DNA of 64,000 bases. It comes from Cyclonatronum proteinivorum (GTDB lineage: Bacteria > Bacteroidota > Rhodothermia > Balneolales > Cyclonatronaceae). The DNA lies in contig NZ_CP027806.1 of NCBI RefSeq assembly GCF_003353065.1, positions 3,182,501-3,246,500 of the forward strand, given 5' to 3'. Numbering within the stretch: the first letter of the stretch is position 1; each line of letters starts with the position of its first letter. Positions 63,987 to 64,000 of this stretch are shown piece after piece. The translations under genes and the position numbers were made by a program. The notes beneath the pieces are model-generated. The model saw nothing but the letters and a program-made list of their open reading frames with translations. It searched no databases and was not told the DNA's origin.

Positions 63987-64000
63987 AAACGTAGTTTTAT

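Overview
The window looks like chromosomal DNA of a moderately GC-rich bacterium of the FCB group, most likely Balneolota/Rhodothermota or a close Bacteroidota relative. This is an inference. It rests on small families typical of that group (DUF6266, DUF6132, the DUF6036 nucleotidyltransferase pair), on start codons that mostly lack a Shine-Dalgarno sequence, on many TTG/GTG starts, and on the very high load of intergenic repeats. No rRNA, tRNA, CRISPR array or intact transposase gene was seen.

Layout. 1-5.3 kb: an array of 176-bp tandem repeats, then four small toxin-antitoxin-like gene pairs, all on the minus strand, separated by direct copies of a second dispersed repeat. One antitoxin (55 aa) is very short and was found by translating the gap upstream of the PIN toxin. 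5.3-6.6 kb: a UDP-N-acetylhexosamine 6-dehydrogenase on the minus strand. 7.4-8.9 kb: a block of palindromic repeats that recurs inverted at 39.3-42.6 kb, so about 30 kb lies between inverted homologous blocks. 9.1-14.9 kb: a DUF6266 protein, an unrecognised 317-aa protein, and a long prokaryotic Argonaute with a conserved guide-5'-end pocket but no visible slicer residues. The Argonaute gene lies between two copies of a small terminal-inverted-repeat element.

15.8-39.3 kb: a large exopolysaccharide/capsule locus, all on the plus strand. It holds an ATP-grasp enzyme, a CapA-like protein, two flippases, a nitroreductase-like protein, a pyruvyltransferase, several glycosyltransferases, two deacetylase-like proteins, a heparinase-like protein, a Wzy-like polymerase, a formyltransferase-like protein and the initiating phosphoglycosyl transferase. 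A HpcH/HpaI aldolase, a D-2-hydroxyacid dehydrogenase and a nucleotidyltransferase follow. The dehydrogenase at 5.3 kb, a DegT aminotransferase (44.1 kb), a Wzc-type tyrosine autokinase (46.0 kb), a short SLBB protein (48.5 kb) and a divergent WecB/TagA/CpsF glycosyltransferase (52.5 kb) probably belong to the same Wzx/Wzy-type pathway. A leader element of about 70 bp is shared, in the same orientation relative to the downstream gene, by the dehydrogenase and by the first gene of the locus. This suggests co-regulation.

The rest is housekeeping or unrelated: MltG (42.8 kb), DNA polymerase I (49.4 kb), a SpoIIE-type phosphatase (53.8 kb), ClpB (55.2 kb), a TPR protein (59.4 kb), a gamma-glutamyltransferase (61.6 kb) and a DUF6132 membrane protein (63.7 kb).

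The most interesting candidates are the slicer-dead Argonaute with its unknown neighbour, the transposon-like bracketing of that gene, the shared leader element, and the array of toxin-antitoxin pairs between direct repeats.
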